From positions 1-41,662 of IMG/VR virus record IMGVR_UViG_3300032157_000376: DNA of 41,662 bases; one strand, 5' to 3'. Source of the stretch: a virus. Positions 6,975-12,070 of this stretch are shown here, piece by piece (the first letter of the stretch is position 1; each line of letters begins with the position of its first letter). A model generated the notes under the pieces. The model was not told where the DNA came from. It saw only the letters and a program-made list of their open reading frames with translations, and ran no database searches. Both the position numbers and the translations under genes were made by a program.

Positions 6975-7643
6975 TCAAATTCCGATGGGCTGACCGGCGC
7001 GCACCGCGCGGACGCGATCGTCGTAGCTCTGGTGACTCCGGTCGGAAAGGCCGCCGCCGAGGCGGACGCTCCACGCGTAGTCCGAGGGGGACGGGGCGGG
7101 CGTCGAAGTCCATTCCCAGGCCGACGTCTCCTTCGGGTCGAAGAACGTGACGTCGAGCGCGGGCTCCACGCGCGTGTAGTCGACGATCGAGAGCCGCTCC
7201 TGGATGGTGGGCGCGCGCGCCGGCGCGCCGCAGAGCGTCGCATCGCCGGCAGCCTTCACCGCGTCTTTCCAGTTACGCGACCCGGCGAGCAGCCGGCGGC
7301 CCCAGATGAGACCGGTGGTGGCGTCATAGACGCCTTCCCAGTCGGTGGCGCTCGCCGGCAGGGCGCGGCCGTCGCTCGACACCTTGCAGAACCGCACAGC
7401 AACCGCCGAGCGGGGCGGCACAACCTTGGCGATCGACGCGGTCCGCAGCCGATCCACGAGCTCGGCGCGCAGCGATTCGTTCGCGGCCTGCAGGATCCCG
7501 GGCAGCTGGTCGATCAGGCCTTCGGCGGCGCCGCGGGCGTCGAACTGCTGGGAAATGGTGATGTTGATCGCCGTCGGCTGGGCAACCGTCTCGAGGACGG
7601 CCGTCGCCACGACCTTCGCGCGCTTCTTTGTGTTCTTACGCAT
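6975..7643 (-). CDS. DGR target protein 2 (DUF1566-like, C-type-lectin-type fold)
   Basis: A 222-residue target of diversification. Residues 1-75 are helical, with AAEGLIDQLPGI and a basic N-terminus but no proper signal peptide. Residues 105-190 have DUF1566 hallmarks: TTGLIWGRR, NWKDAVKAA and EWTSTP. The VR covers about residues 183-217, near the C-terminus as in known variable proteins, where a lectin-like fold displays the varied side chains. Compared with the TR, asparagines are replaced by S, R, G, L, D and S in order. Five residues (QPIGI) follow the VR. ATG at 7643 has CGGAG about 5 bp upstream. Ligand unknown. Confidence 0.88.
   Translation of the reverse strand: MRKNTKKRAKVVATAVLETVAQPTAINITISQQFDARGAAEGLIDQLPGILQAANESLRAELVDRLRTASIAKVVPPRSAVAVRFCKVSSDGRALPASATDWEGVYDATTGLIWGRRLLAGSRNWKDAVKAAGDATLCGAPARAPTIQERLSIVDYTRVEPALDVTFFDPKETSAWEWTSTPAPSPSDYAWSVRLGGGLSDRSHQSYDDRVRAVRAGQPIGI
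6993..7094 (-). repeat. DGR variable repeat 2 (VR2)
   Basis: Aligns to the TR with an offset of 623 bp. From TR positions 6370 to 6471 it differs at 11 positions (6392, 6396, 6413, 6420, 6425, 6426, 6431, 6432, 6440, 6441, 6446 in TR coordinates). Each is a T on the plus strand, that is an adenine on the coding strand. No other substitutions or gaps occur. Homology stops near 7094. Confidence 0.95.
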
Positions 7644-7679
7644 ATCAGCTCCGATGATTGGTGAAGGCCAATGGCCTAT

Positions 7680-8153
7680 CTACTGACCGGCGCGCACCGC
7701 GCGGACGTGATCGTCGGAGCTCTGGTGATACCGGCTGGAATGGCCGTAGCCGAGGGAGACGGACCACGCGTAGCCCGAGGGGGACGGCGCGCCGTCATCG
7801 TCTTCCTCGAGCTCGGCGTCCGGCGTCGCGGTCCACGTCCACTCCCAGCCTTCCGCATCGGGGAAGAAGTTCGTGTCGAGCCGGCATTCCGGATTCGTGC
7901 GATCGGCGACCAGGAACAATTCCTCTACCGCCGGCAACCGCCACTTCCAGCCGTTCGCCTGGTGCGCCTCGGCCGTGGCCGCCGCGTCCTTCCACTGGAT
8001 GCCGGTGCCCGCGCGATACGCAGCGACGATCAGCGGCTCTTTCAGGAGCGGGTGATCGACGCGCACCGCCAGGTGCTTGTCCGGGCCGTCGTTCGGATGA
8101 TCGGCCGGCAGGTCACTGCCGTCGGCCGCGAGCTTGGTGTACGTGGGCTTCAT
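7680..8153 (-). CDS. DGR target protein 1 (DUF1566-like, C-type-lectin-type fold)
   Basis: A 157-residue target protein. DUF1566 features include IQWKDAAATAEAH (52-64), WRLPAVEEL (71-79, the usual WRLPT-x-EL box), NPECRLDTNFFP and WEWTWTATP. An acidic linker (LEEDDDGA) precedes the VR at about residues 122-156, and the protein ends one residue later. No signal peptide or membrane segment is seen. The start at 8153 has GGGAG six bases upstream; the frame extends to 8345 without support. Its VR carries S, S, Y, H, S and Y at TR asparagine positions, different from target 2, so the two genes have diversified independently. Partner or ligand unknown. Confidence 0.9.
   Translation of the reverse strand: MKPTYTKLAADGSDLPADHPNDGPDKHLAVRVDHPLLKEPLIVAAYRAGTGIQWKDAAATAEAHQANGWKWRLPAVEELFLVADRTNPECRLDTNFFPDAEGWEWTWTATPDAELEEDDDGAPSPSGYAWSVSLGYGHSSRYHQSSDDHVRAVRAGQ
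7686..7790 (-). repeat. DGR variable repeat 1 (VR1)
   Basis: Aligns to the TR with an offset of 1316 bp. Eleven substitutions (TR coordinates 6396, 6401, 6414, 6419, 6426, 6432, 6440, 6441, 6446, 6447, 6458), all at coding-strand adenines. The rest of the repeat is identical, including the 21-bp adenine-free 3' block. Immediately 3' of that block the base is C where the TR has G. Confidence 0.95.
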
Positions 8154-8169
8154 CGATATCTCCCAGTGG

Positions 8170-8499
8170 TTAGGTGCGCGCGGCGTTCGTCGGCCGCGAG
8201 CGGGTTTTTCGCTGCTCAGTCTTTTCGTTGCTGAGCTGCAGGATCTGTGTGCCGTTATCGAGCTTCTCGACGGTCTCGAAATACTGGTGGTGCGCCTTGC
8301 GCGAGGCGGACTGGTCGACCGTGCCGGTGGGCGAGATCTCGCCATTCATGCGCAGGCGGTAGATTGGCTGGTCGCGATCGCCGAGGATGATCACGAGCTG
8401 GAACCCGTCCTCGTAGACCAGGCGGCGGATCTCGCGCACGCGGTCCACGTGCCGCGGCCACGGCCGCCCGTCATTCATCCTTGGAGCGCGCGGGTGCAT
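8170..8499 (-). CDS. Hypothetical protein upstream of the DGR targets
   Basis: A 109-residue protein with a central part that looks folded (LVYEDGFQLVIILGDRDQPIYRLRMNGE) and a polar, basic C-terminus ending RSRPTNAART. The start at 8499 overlaps the previous stop as TGATG; an internal ATG eight codons in is possible. It ends 16 bp before the start of target 1 and is therefore cotranscribed with the DGR. No family recognised. Confidence 0.55.
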   Translation of the reverse strand: MHPRAPRMNDGRPWPRHVDRVREIRRLVYEDGFQLVIILGDRDQPIYRLRMNGEISPTGTVDQSASRKAHHQYFETVEKLDNGTQILQLSNEKTEQRKTRSRPTNAART

Positions 8500-8984
8500 C
8501 AGATCGGGCCCGCCTGGCGCACGGTGAGCCTCAGAAGTGGGAGCGACTCTCCGCCTGAATGCGACGGTGCATCGCCAGCGAACACCTCGGATCGTTCCAC
8601 GGACGACCCAGCGCCTGGCGCCGCGGCCTCCGTGTCGTAATCCATGCCAGGAAGCGGGAAAGGATTGCCATCGTGGATCTCCTGCTTTTCGAAGAAGGAT
8701 CGGAGAGGCACCAGGGGCGCGGCCGGCGTCGCATCACCAGCGTGAGGGAGATGCACGGCGGACTTGGTGGCGACCTCGGCCACGCCCCTGTTCAACGATT
8801 CGCAAAAACGGACCGCCCACTCGCGGTCCGAGGCCTCGCCCATGAAACGGCCCGCGCGGTCGTACACGCCGAAGAACTCCGGCGTCGACTGCATGCGCGG
8901 TGATTGATCGAAATCCTCAAGCAGCTGCATCACGTAGCCGGCGATCGGCGAGCCCCAGACGGCGCAGACGTGGTAGGTGCTCAT
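8499..8984 (-). CDS. Hypothetical 161-residue protein
   Basis: Starts MSTYHVCAVWGSPIAGYV at 8984 with AGAAGG upstream and an ATGA overlap with the preceding gene. The first 80 residues look compact and mention typical of small phage alpha/beta proteins; the rest is proline- and glycine-rich and probably disordered. No recognised family. Part of the leftward operon. Confidence 0.55.
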   Translation of the reverse strand: MSTYHVCAVWGSPIAGYVMQLLEDFDQSPRMQSTPEFFGVYDRAGRFMGEASDREWAVRFCESLNRGVAEVATKSAVHLPHAGDATPAAPLVPLRSFFEKQEIHDGNPFPLPGMDYDTEAAAPGAGSSVERSEVFAGDAPSHSGGESLPLLRLTVRQAGPI

Positions 8985-9355
8985 GGCTGCACCTTCTGGC
9001 CGCACTCAACGCAGGTGCCGGCGCCTGGTCGTTCTTCGGGGTGCTCGAGAACGCCCAGCATCCCGTACAGATACGCCGCGACGAGTTCGGCGGACGCACC
9101 TGGATTGATGGTGGTTCCGCTCTCGTCGCGATAGAAATTGATGACCTGGAATTCGCCCCACTGCAGGCCGAAGTACAGGGAAAAGATTCGCGACACCCGA
9201 TCAGCGCGGAACCAGCGGCGTTCGGTGAATGCGCGTACGCCGACGCGCCAGTCGCGGCCCGTGAGCTTGCGGACGCGCGGGAGCAGTTCGTCGATCTCGC
9301 GGTGACCCGTCGGCGCTGTGTGCTCGGTGTCGCCGAGGTAAGTGCACATCGGCAT
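8981..9355 (-). CDS. Hypothetical protein with C-terminal CxxC
   Basis: A 124-residue protein (MPMCTYLGDTEHTAPTGHRE). A mixed alpha/beta body includes RIFSLYFGLQWGEFQVINFYRDE, and the C-terminus has GTCVECGQ, half of a possible zinc site. The start at 9355 overlaps the upstream TAA as TAATG; a second ATG two codons later is also possible. Function unknown. Confidence 0.55.
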   Translation of the reverse strand: MPMCTYLGDTEHTAPTGHREIDELLPRVRKLTGRDWRVGVRAFTERRWFRADRVSRIFSLYFGLQWGEFQVINFYRDESGTTINPGASAELVAAYLYGMLGVLEHPEERPGAGTCVECGQKVQP

Positions 9356-9684
9356 TAGCGGCCCTCCGCGTTTTCGATCACCGCGCGAATGCCGTGACAC
9401 TCCTCGCACGGCTCGCCCTCTAGGCCTTTGCCGGTCGCGCCATTGCCGTAGTCGCAATTGCCGCACTCGCTGGCGTTCTGCTTGGCAAGCTCCAGAAGCG
9501 GCGCGTAGTTGTTGCAGGCGCGGAGAATGAATTCAGCAAACGCCTGGTCGTCGAACCGCGTGTAGATCACGATCATGTGCAGCGCGCCTTCCGCGCCCTG
9601 GTCGACGATCTGCAGCTGATGGTCGCCGGACTCTCTCCGGTCGCGAATACGCAGCGGTAGACGCAGATCAACCGGCGTTTTCAT
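9355..9684 (-). CDS. Hypothetical protein with DnaJ-like zinc-finger cysteines
   Basis: A 109-residue protein starting at the ATGA overlap at 9681-9684. Residues 37-68 look folded (MIVIYTRFDDQAFAEFILRA). The C-terminus carries ECGNCDYGNGATGKG and CEECHG, which resembles the CxxCxGxG repeats of DnaJ-type zinc fingers. It probably binds zinc. Role in the phage unknown. Confidence 0.55.
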   Translation of the reverse strand: MKTPVDLRLPLRIRDRRESGDHQLQIVDQGAEGALHMIVIYTRFDDQAFAEFILRACNNYAPLLELAKQNASECGNCDYGNGATGKGLEGEPCEECHGIRAVIENAEGR

Positions 9685-9914
9685 CGCTGCGACCTCTCGC
9701 GCGCCGCGCGCGGCTCCACCTCGAGGTATTCGAAGTCGCTGCCCGGAGTGACGTTGTTCCGGAAGAACACCGGGACGACCGGATGCTCGGCCCTGTAGGC
9801 AACCCACTTCGAAGGGGACGTGGCCACGGTGTGGCCAATCGCGAACGCAATGCTGCAGACGATCAGCAGCACGAACGCGGCCTTGAGGTACATGTCGCGC
9901 ACGCTGAACATCAC
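9681..9914 (-). CDS. Single-pass membrane protein
   Basis: A 76- or 77-residue protein with one hydrophobic helix (about 10-30, YLKAAFVLLIVCSIAFAIG) and a polar C-terminal region. The start is either GTG at 9914 (GTGA overlap) or ATG at 9911 (TGATG overlap). It is the second of a pair of membrane proteins at the head of the leftward operon. No family recognised. Confidence 0.55.
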   Translation of the reverse strand: MMFSVRDMYLKAAFVLLIVCSIAFAIGHTVATSPSKWVAYRAEHPVVPVFFRNNVTPGSDFEYLEVEPRAARERSQR

Positions 9915-10222
9915 TTCACCAATCGCAGCGAGCGGGCAACCCGACCGCCGCGCCGAAACTGCTGATCGGTACGAGCATCGCGCTCGGCCTCGAGCGTCTT
10001 GCGCGCCATCACCATCTCGGCCAACACCTGCAGGGCGCCCGGCTCACCGCCGCAGGCCTTGCTGAGCTGGTGCCAGCGGTACGAGGCCTTCGCGAACACC
10101 ACCAGGTAGGCAGTCACCGCGGCGAGGATCCACAGCAGGCACCAGAACGCGAACCGCAGGTCCAGGACGTCGATGCGGATCTCGCCGGTGCCGGTGAAGA
10201 GGGCGGTAAGGGTTTCCATCAC
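9911..10222 (-). CDS. Membrane protein with cytoplasmic helical tail
   Basis: A 103-residue protein with one or two hydrophobic segments at about residues 24-45 (FAFWCLLWILAAVTAYLVVF) and a charged helical tail (EMVMARKTLEAERDAR). Start is GTG at 10222 or ATG at 10219, both overlapping the upstream stop. Function unknown. An early membrane protein next to the immunity region could act in superinfection exclusion, but nothing in the sequence proves it. Confidence 0.55.
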   Translation of the reverse strand: MMETLTALFTGTGEIRIDVLDLRFAFWCLLWILAAVTAYLVVFAKASYRWHQLSKACGGEPGALQVLAEMVMARKTLEAERDARTDQQFRRGGRVARSLRLVK

Positions 10223-10446
10223 GCGGCCTCTTGCTGCTGGCGATGGGCTAACAACCTCGCGCAGGCCGCGTCGTAGACAGCCCGGGAGTCGTCATATTTG
10301 CGTTTATCCGCAAGTAATGCGGCGTGCGCGTCGAGCGCTTCCTGGGTTAGCGTCTCGAGCTCGGCCTGGTCCGAGGCGAGATCCGCGATCGCGGCATCCG
10401 GCTCGGCGGCGGATTTATCGGGGGAACCCGGGTTGTCGGTATGCAT
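10219..10446 (-). CDS. First gene of the leftward operon, short coiled-coil protein
   Basis: A 75-residue, alanine- and acid-rich protein with a continuous helix from about residue 18 (AAIADLASDQAELETLTQEA) that is likely a coiled coil. The ATG at 10446 has a strong GGGAGGA ribosome binding site. That site is also the 3' arm of a 9-bp inverted repeat (10448-10478). It is the promoter-proximal gene of the integrase/DGR operon. No family recognised. Confidence 0.6.
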   Translation of the reverse strand: MHTDNPGSPDKSAAEPDAAIADLASDQAELETLTQEALDAHAALLADKRKYDDSRAVYDAACARLLAHRQQQEAA

Positions 10447-10447
10447 A

Positions 10448-10478
10448 ACATCCTCCCGTCGGACGGCGCGGAGGATGT
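10448..10478 (-). promoter_or_regulatory. Inverted repeat that can hide the ribosome binding site of the leftward operon
   Basis: ACATCCTCC (10448-10456) and GGAGGATGT (10470-10478) are perfect 9-bp inverted repeats around a 13-base loop. In leftward RNA the Shine-Dalgarno GGAGG of the gene at 10446 would be fully paired. RNA starting at the leftward promoter may begin inside the 5' arm and so lack the hairpin. Confidence 0.6.
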
Positions 10479-10479
10479 C

Positions 10480-10492
10480 GGATAAATAATCC
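10480..10492. promoter_or_regulatory. Operator site OL1-like
   Basis: GGATAAATAATCC, an imperfect palindrome of the form GGATAAnnnATCC. It is the exact reverse complement of the site at 10957-10969. It lies just downstream of the leftward -35 box, where repressor binding would block the promoter. Confidence 0.7.
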
Positions 10493-10495
10493 TAC

Positions 10496-10501
10496 TGTCA
10501 A
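10496..10501 (-). promoter_or_regulatory. Leftward early promoter (PL-like), -35 box
   Basis: TTGACA on the minus strand, a consensus -35 hexamer sandwiched between two operator sites. The -10 is weak: CATCCT at 10472-10477 with an 18-bp spacer is the best match. It should drive the operon that carries the DGR and integrase. Confidence 0.6.
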
Positions 10502-10514
10502 GGATAATTTATCC
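10502..10514. promoter_or_regulatory. Operator site OL2-like
   Basis: GGATAATTTATCC, a near-perfect palindrome closely related to the sites at 10480-10492 and 10957-10969. It abuts the upstream edge of the leftward -35 box. Confidence 0.7.
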
Positions 10515-10581
10515 GGTCGATTTGTGAATTTTTCGTTATGCGAACGTCAGGAGACGTCGACCGATTGATGTACGTTGAGGA

Positions 10582-10896
10582 TCAGGCAGCCGAGGAACGG
10601 CGGCGGCCGGTCGCGAGGTCCTGCAGCTCTGTGTCGCTGGGCGAAGCCAGGAGCGCATAGGGGTGGGTCTGAGTGATATCGCAGAACGGAAGGATTGCGT
10701 CGTGCGCGATGCTAGACGCAGTGGTCTCCCATTTCCTGTACGTGTCGGGCGTGATCTTGCGCCCGATCTTCACTGTGAGGAGTTTTGCGATGTCGACGTG
10801 ACTTAGGTTCTTGAGCTCACGTGCGTATTTGATTCGCAACGCGAGCGCTTCCTTGTAGTCAGCTGGTGTCGCTAGACGACGGCCCGGTTTTGCCAT
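10582..10896 (-). CDS. cI-like phage repressor (helix-turn-helix)
   Basis: A 104-residue DNA-binding protein. LRIKYARELKNLSHVDIAKLL and TPDTYRKWETTAS form an XRE-type helix-turn-helix. There is no peptidase (LexA-like) domain, so SOS cleavage of this protein is not expected. The ATG at 10896 is chosen for the start; a GTG at 10956 would add 20 residues and neither has a good ribosome binding site. It is divergent from the Cro-like gene and flanked by three related operators, the usual immunity-region layout. It probably represses both early promoters to keep lysogeny. Confidence 0.75.
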   Translation of the reverse strand: MAKPGRRLATPADYKEALALRIKYARELKNLSHVDIAKLLTVKIGRKITPDTYRKWETTASSIAHDAILPFCDITQTHPYALLASPSDTELQDLATGRRRSSAA

Positions 10897-10950
10897 GTAG
10901 AGAATGGTGGCCACGGGCGGGCAAGGCGTCACCGGAACTGTTATCCCTTC

Positions 10951-10979
10951 TTGCACGGATTATTTATCCGGTATATAAG
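10951..10979 (+). promoter_or_regulatory. Rightward early promoter (PR-like)
   Basis: TTGCAC (10951-10956), 17 bp, TATAAG (10974-10979). The spacer contains the operator at 10957-10969. The expected start of transcription, about 7 bp after the -10, coincides with the GTG at 10986, which implies a leaderless message for the Cro-like gene. Confidence 0.6.
10957..10969. promoter_or_regulatory. Operator site OR-like
   Basis: GGATTATTTATCC, the exact reverse complement of the site at 10480-10492. Located inside the spacer of the rightward promoter, so a bound repressor would exclude RNA polymerase. Confidence 0.7.
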
Positions 10980-10985
10980 GCCGGC

Positions 10986-11228
10986 GTGCAAGAGCTTGCT
11001 GACATATTCGCGCTCTGGCCTTCAACAAAGGCCATGGCCGAGGACCTGGACGAGCTTCCTGACACCGTGCAACGGTGGCGCAAGCGGGGCCGGATCCCGG
11101 AGGACGCGCTAACAACTGTGGTAATGCGCGGGCAAGCTCGCTCCTCTCAACTGCTCACGGTTGAGCTACTTCTCAAGCTGAATCGACCCCCGAAACGCCG
11201 CGGCCGGCCTCGAAAGGTGGCCGCATGA
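10986..11228 (+). CDS. Cro-like small helix-turn-helix protein
   Basis: An 80-residue DNA-binding protein. The pattern IFALWPSTKAMAEDLDELP followed by TVQRWRKRGRIP is the compact helix-turn-helix of Cro/YdaS-type phage proteins. The C-terminus is basic (PPKRRGRPRKVAA) with an AT-hook-like RGRPRK. The GTG start at 10986 keeps the whole domain; the next ATG (11032) would cut it. Being the first rightward gene opposite the repressor, it should counter the repressor during lytic growth. Confidence 0.75.
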   Translation: MQELADIFALWPSTKAMAEDLDELPDTVQRWRKRGRIPEDALTTVVMRGQARSSQLLTVELLLKLNRPPKRRGRPRKVAA

Positions 11229-11230
11229 TG

Positions 11231-11446
11231 TTAGGCGTTGGGGGTTTCTGCCTTCGCGGTTGCTTTTGTGACAGCGTTGCGCAGCTTGTCGATGGCATCT
11301 ATCACCGCGCCCCCCGCGATCAGCACGGCACTGATGACTCCGATCACGAGTCCAGCCAGCTGCTGGGGCAGGGCGACCGCCTGCGAGAACGTGAGAACGG
11401 CGCCGGCGCCGGCCAGCAGGCCGAGGATGAACAGGACTGGGGCCAT
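11231..11446 (-). CDS. Small two-helix membrane protein
   Basis: A 71-residue protein with two hydrophobic segments (about 3-22 and 29-48) and a charged tail. It has a strong ribosome binding site (GGGAGGG, about 5 bp before ATG at 11446). It points left, convergent with the Cro-like gene and divergent from the next rightward gene, so it is transcribed separately. Such lone membrane genes in immunity regions can be exclusion or conversion genes. This is only a suggestion. Confidence 0.6.
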   Translation of the reverse strand: MAPVLFILGLLAGAGAVLTFSQAVALPQQLAGLVIGVISAVLIAGGAVIDAIDKLRNAVTKATAKAETPNA

Positions 11447-11496
11447 GGGCCCTCCCTTGTTGTTAGTTCACGAGCCCCGGCGAGGGTACCCCTTGC

Positions 11497-11742
11497 ATGA
11501 AACCCGCGCCACTCACGGCCGAAATGACGAGCGCGATCGCGGTCGCCACGGAGCGGGGTGGGTGCCTGGTACGCAACCGAACCACACTTGATCTGTGGGG
11601 GCCGCCCGACTTCGACGACGAGCGGGACGGTATGACCAAGCTTTTTGGGCACGGGACGATACTCAGTCTAATTCGGCACGGCCGCATGCGCTGGAAGGAC
11701 GGCGACCGCTCCACGGCCGAACTCGTCCAGGTGTCCGGATGA
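11497..11742 (+). CDS. Hypothetical 81-residue early protein
   Basis: Starts MKPAPLTAEMTSAIAVATE with GAGGGT upstream. The body LVRNRTTLDLWGPP and ILSLIRHGRMRWKDGD looks like a small phage winged-helix-type protein with an ExALxRRG-like helix, but no firm family is recognised. Its TGA overlaps the next ATG (ATGA). Confidence 0.6.
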   Translation: MKPAPLTAEMTSAIAVATERGGCLVRNRTTLDLWGPPDFDDERDGMTKLFGHGTILSLIRHGRMRWKDGDRSTAELVQVSG

Positions 11743-11939
11743 GCGAAGACGCCGAGCAGCTCAAGGCGCGTTTCTCCGAAGTCCGCCTGCACACATCCGA
11801 GGACGCTCGACTCGAGCACCTCGTTCGCAACTGCCAATGGACCGAAGCGGCGAAGGTCGCGAGAGACCTCGGCCGACCGCTCACAAGCGGCGTCGTTCAC
11901 GTGGATTTCACGAAGGGTCGCACAACGGAGGGTAGATAG
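11739..11939 (+). CDS. Hypothetical 66-residue early protein
   Basis: A small acidic/helical protein (MSEDAEQLKARFSEVRLHTS) starting at the ATGA overlap with the preceding gene. Contains a helix-rich middle (CQWTEAAKVARDLG). No family recognised. A GGAGG near its 3' end can serve the short frame that follows. Confidence 0.6.
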   Translation: MSEDAEQLKARFSEVRLHTSEDARLEHLVRNCQWTEAAKVARDLGRPLTSGVVHVDFTKGRTTEGR

Positions 11940-11944
11940 ATTCC

Positions 11945-12070
11945 ATGACGGACCCGACACCTAACTACACGCGGCGGCCACGGGCCGTTTTTTTTGGCCC
12001 GCAAGGCTTTCCTGTAGGCACACGCCCGCAGGTCGATGATCACACGGCTGTCGGAGGGCGTCGGTCTTGA
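11945..12070 (+). CDS. Possible 41-residue protein leading into the replication gene
   Basis: A short frame starting ATG at 11945 (MTDPTPNYTRRPRAVFFG) with GGAGGG about 11 bp upstream. It ends in TTGA, overlapping the TTG start of the replication protein, the same coupling style as nearby genes. Its GTT TTT TTT codons coincide with the T run of a terminator-like hairpin (11975-11995), so the stretch may instead be non-coding. No family recognised. Confidence 0.4.
   Translation: MTDPTPNYTRRPRAVFFGPQGFPVGTRPQVDDHTAVGGRRS
11975..11995 (+). terminator. Terminator-like hairpin with T8 tract
   Basis: CGGCC (11975-11979), loop ACG, GGCCG (11983-11987), then eight T residues (11988-11995). It lies between the first early genes and the replication gene, where lambdoid phages have an early terminator overcome by antitermination. 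It overlaps the possible 41-residue frame. Confidence 0.45.

Noticed and set aside
6370-7790. TR and VRs as a CRISPR array or simple gene duplication
   Set aside because: Only three copies at irregular spacing inside coding regions, and substitutions restricted to adenines, which ordinary duplication would not give.
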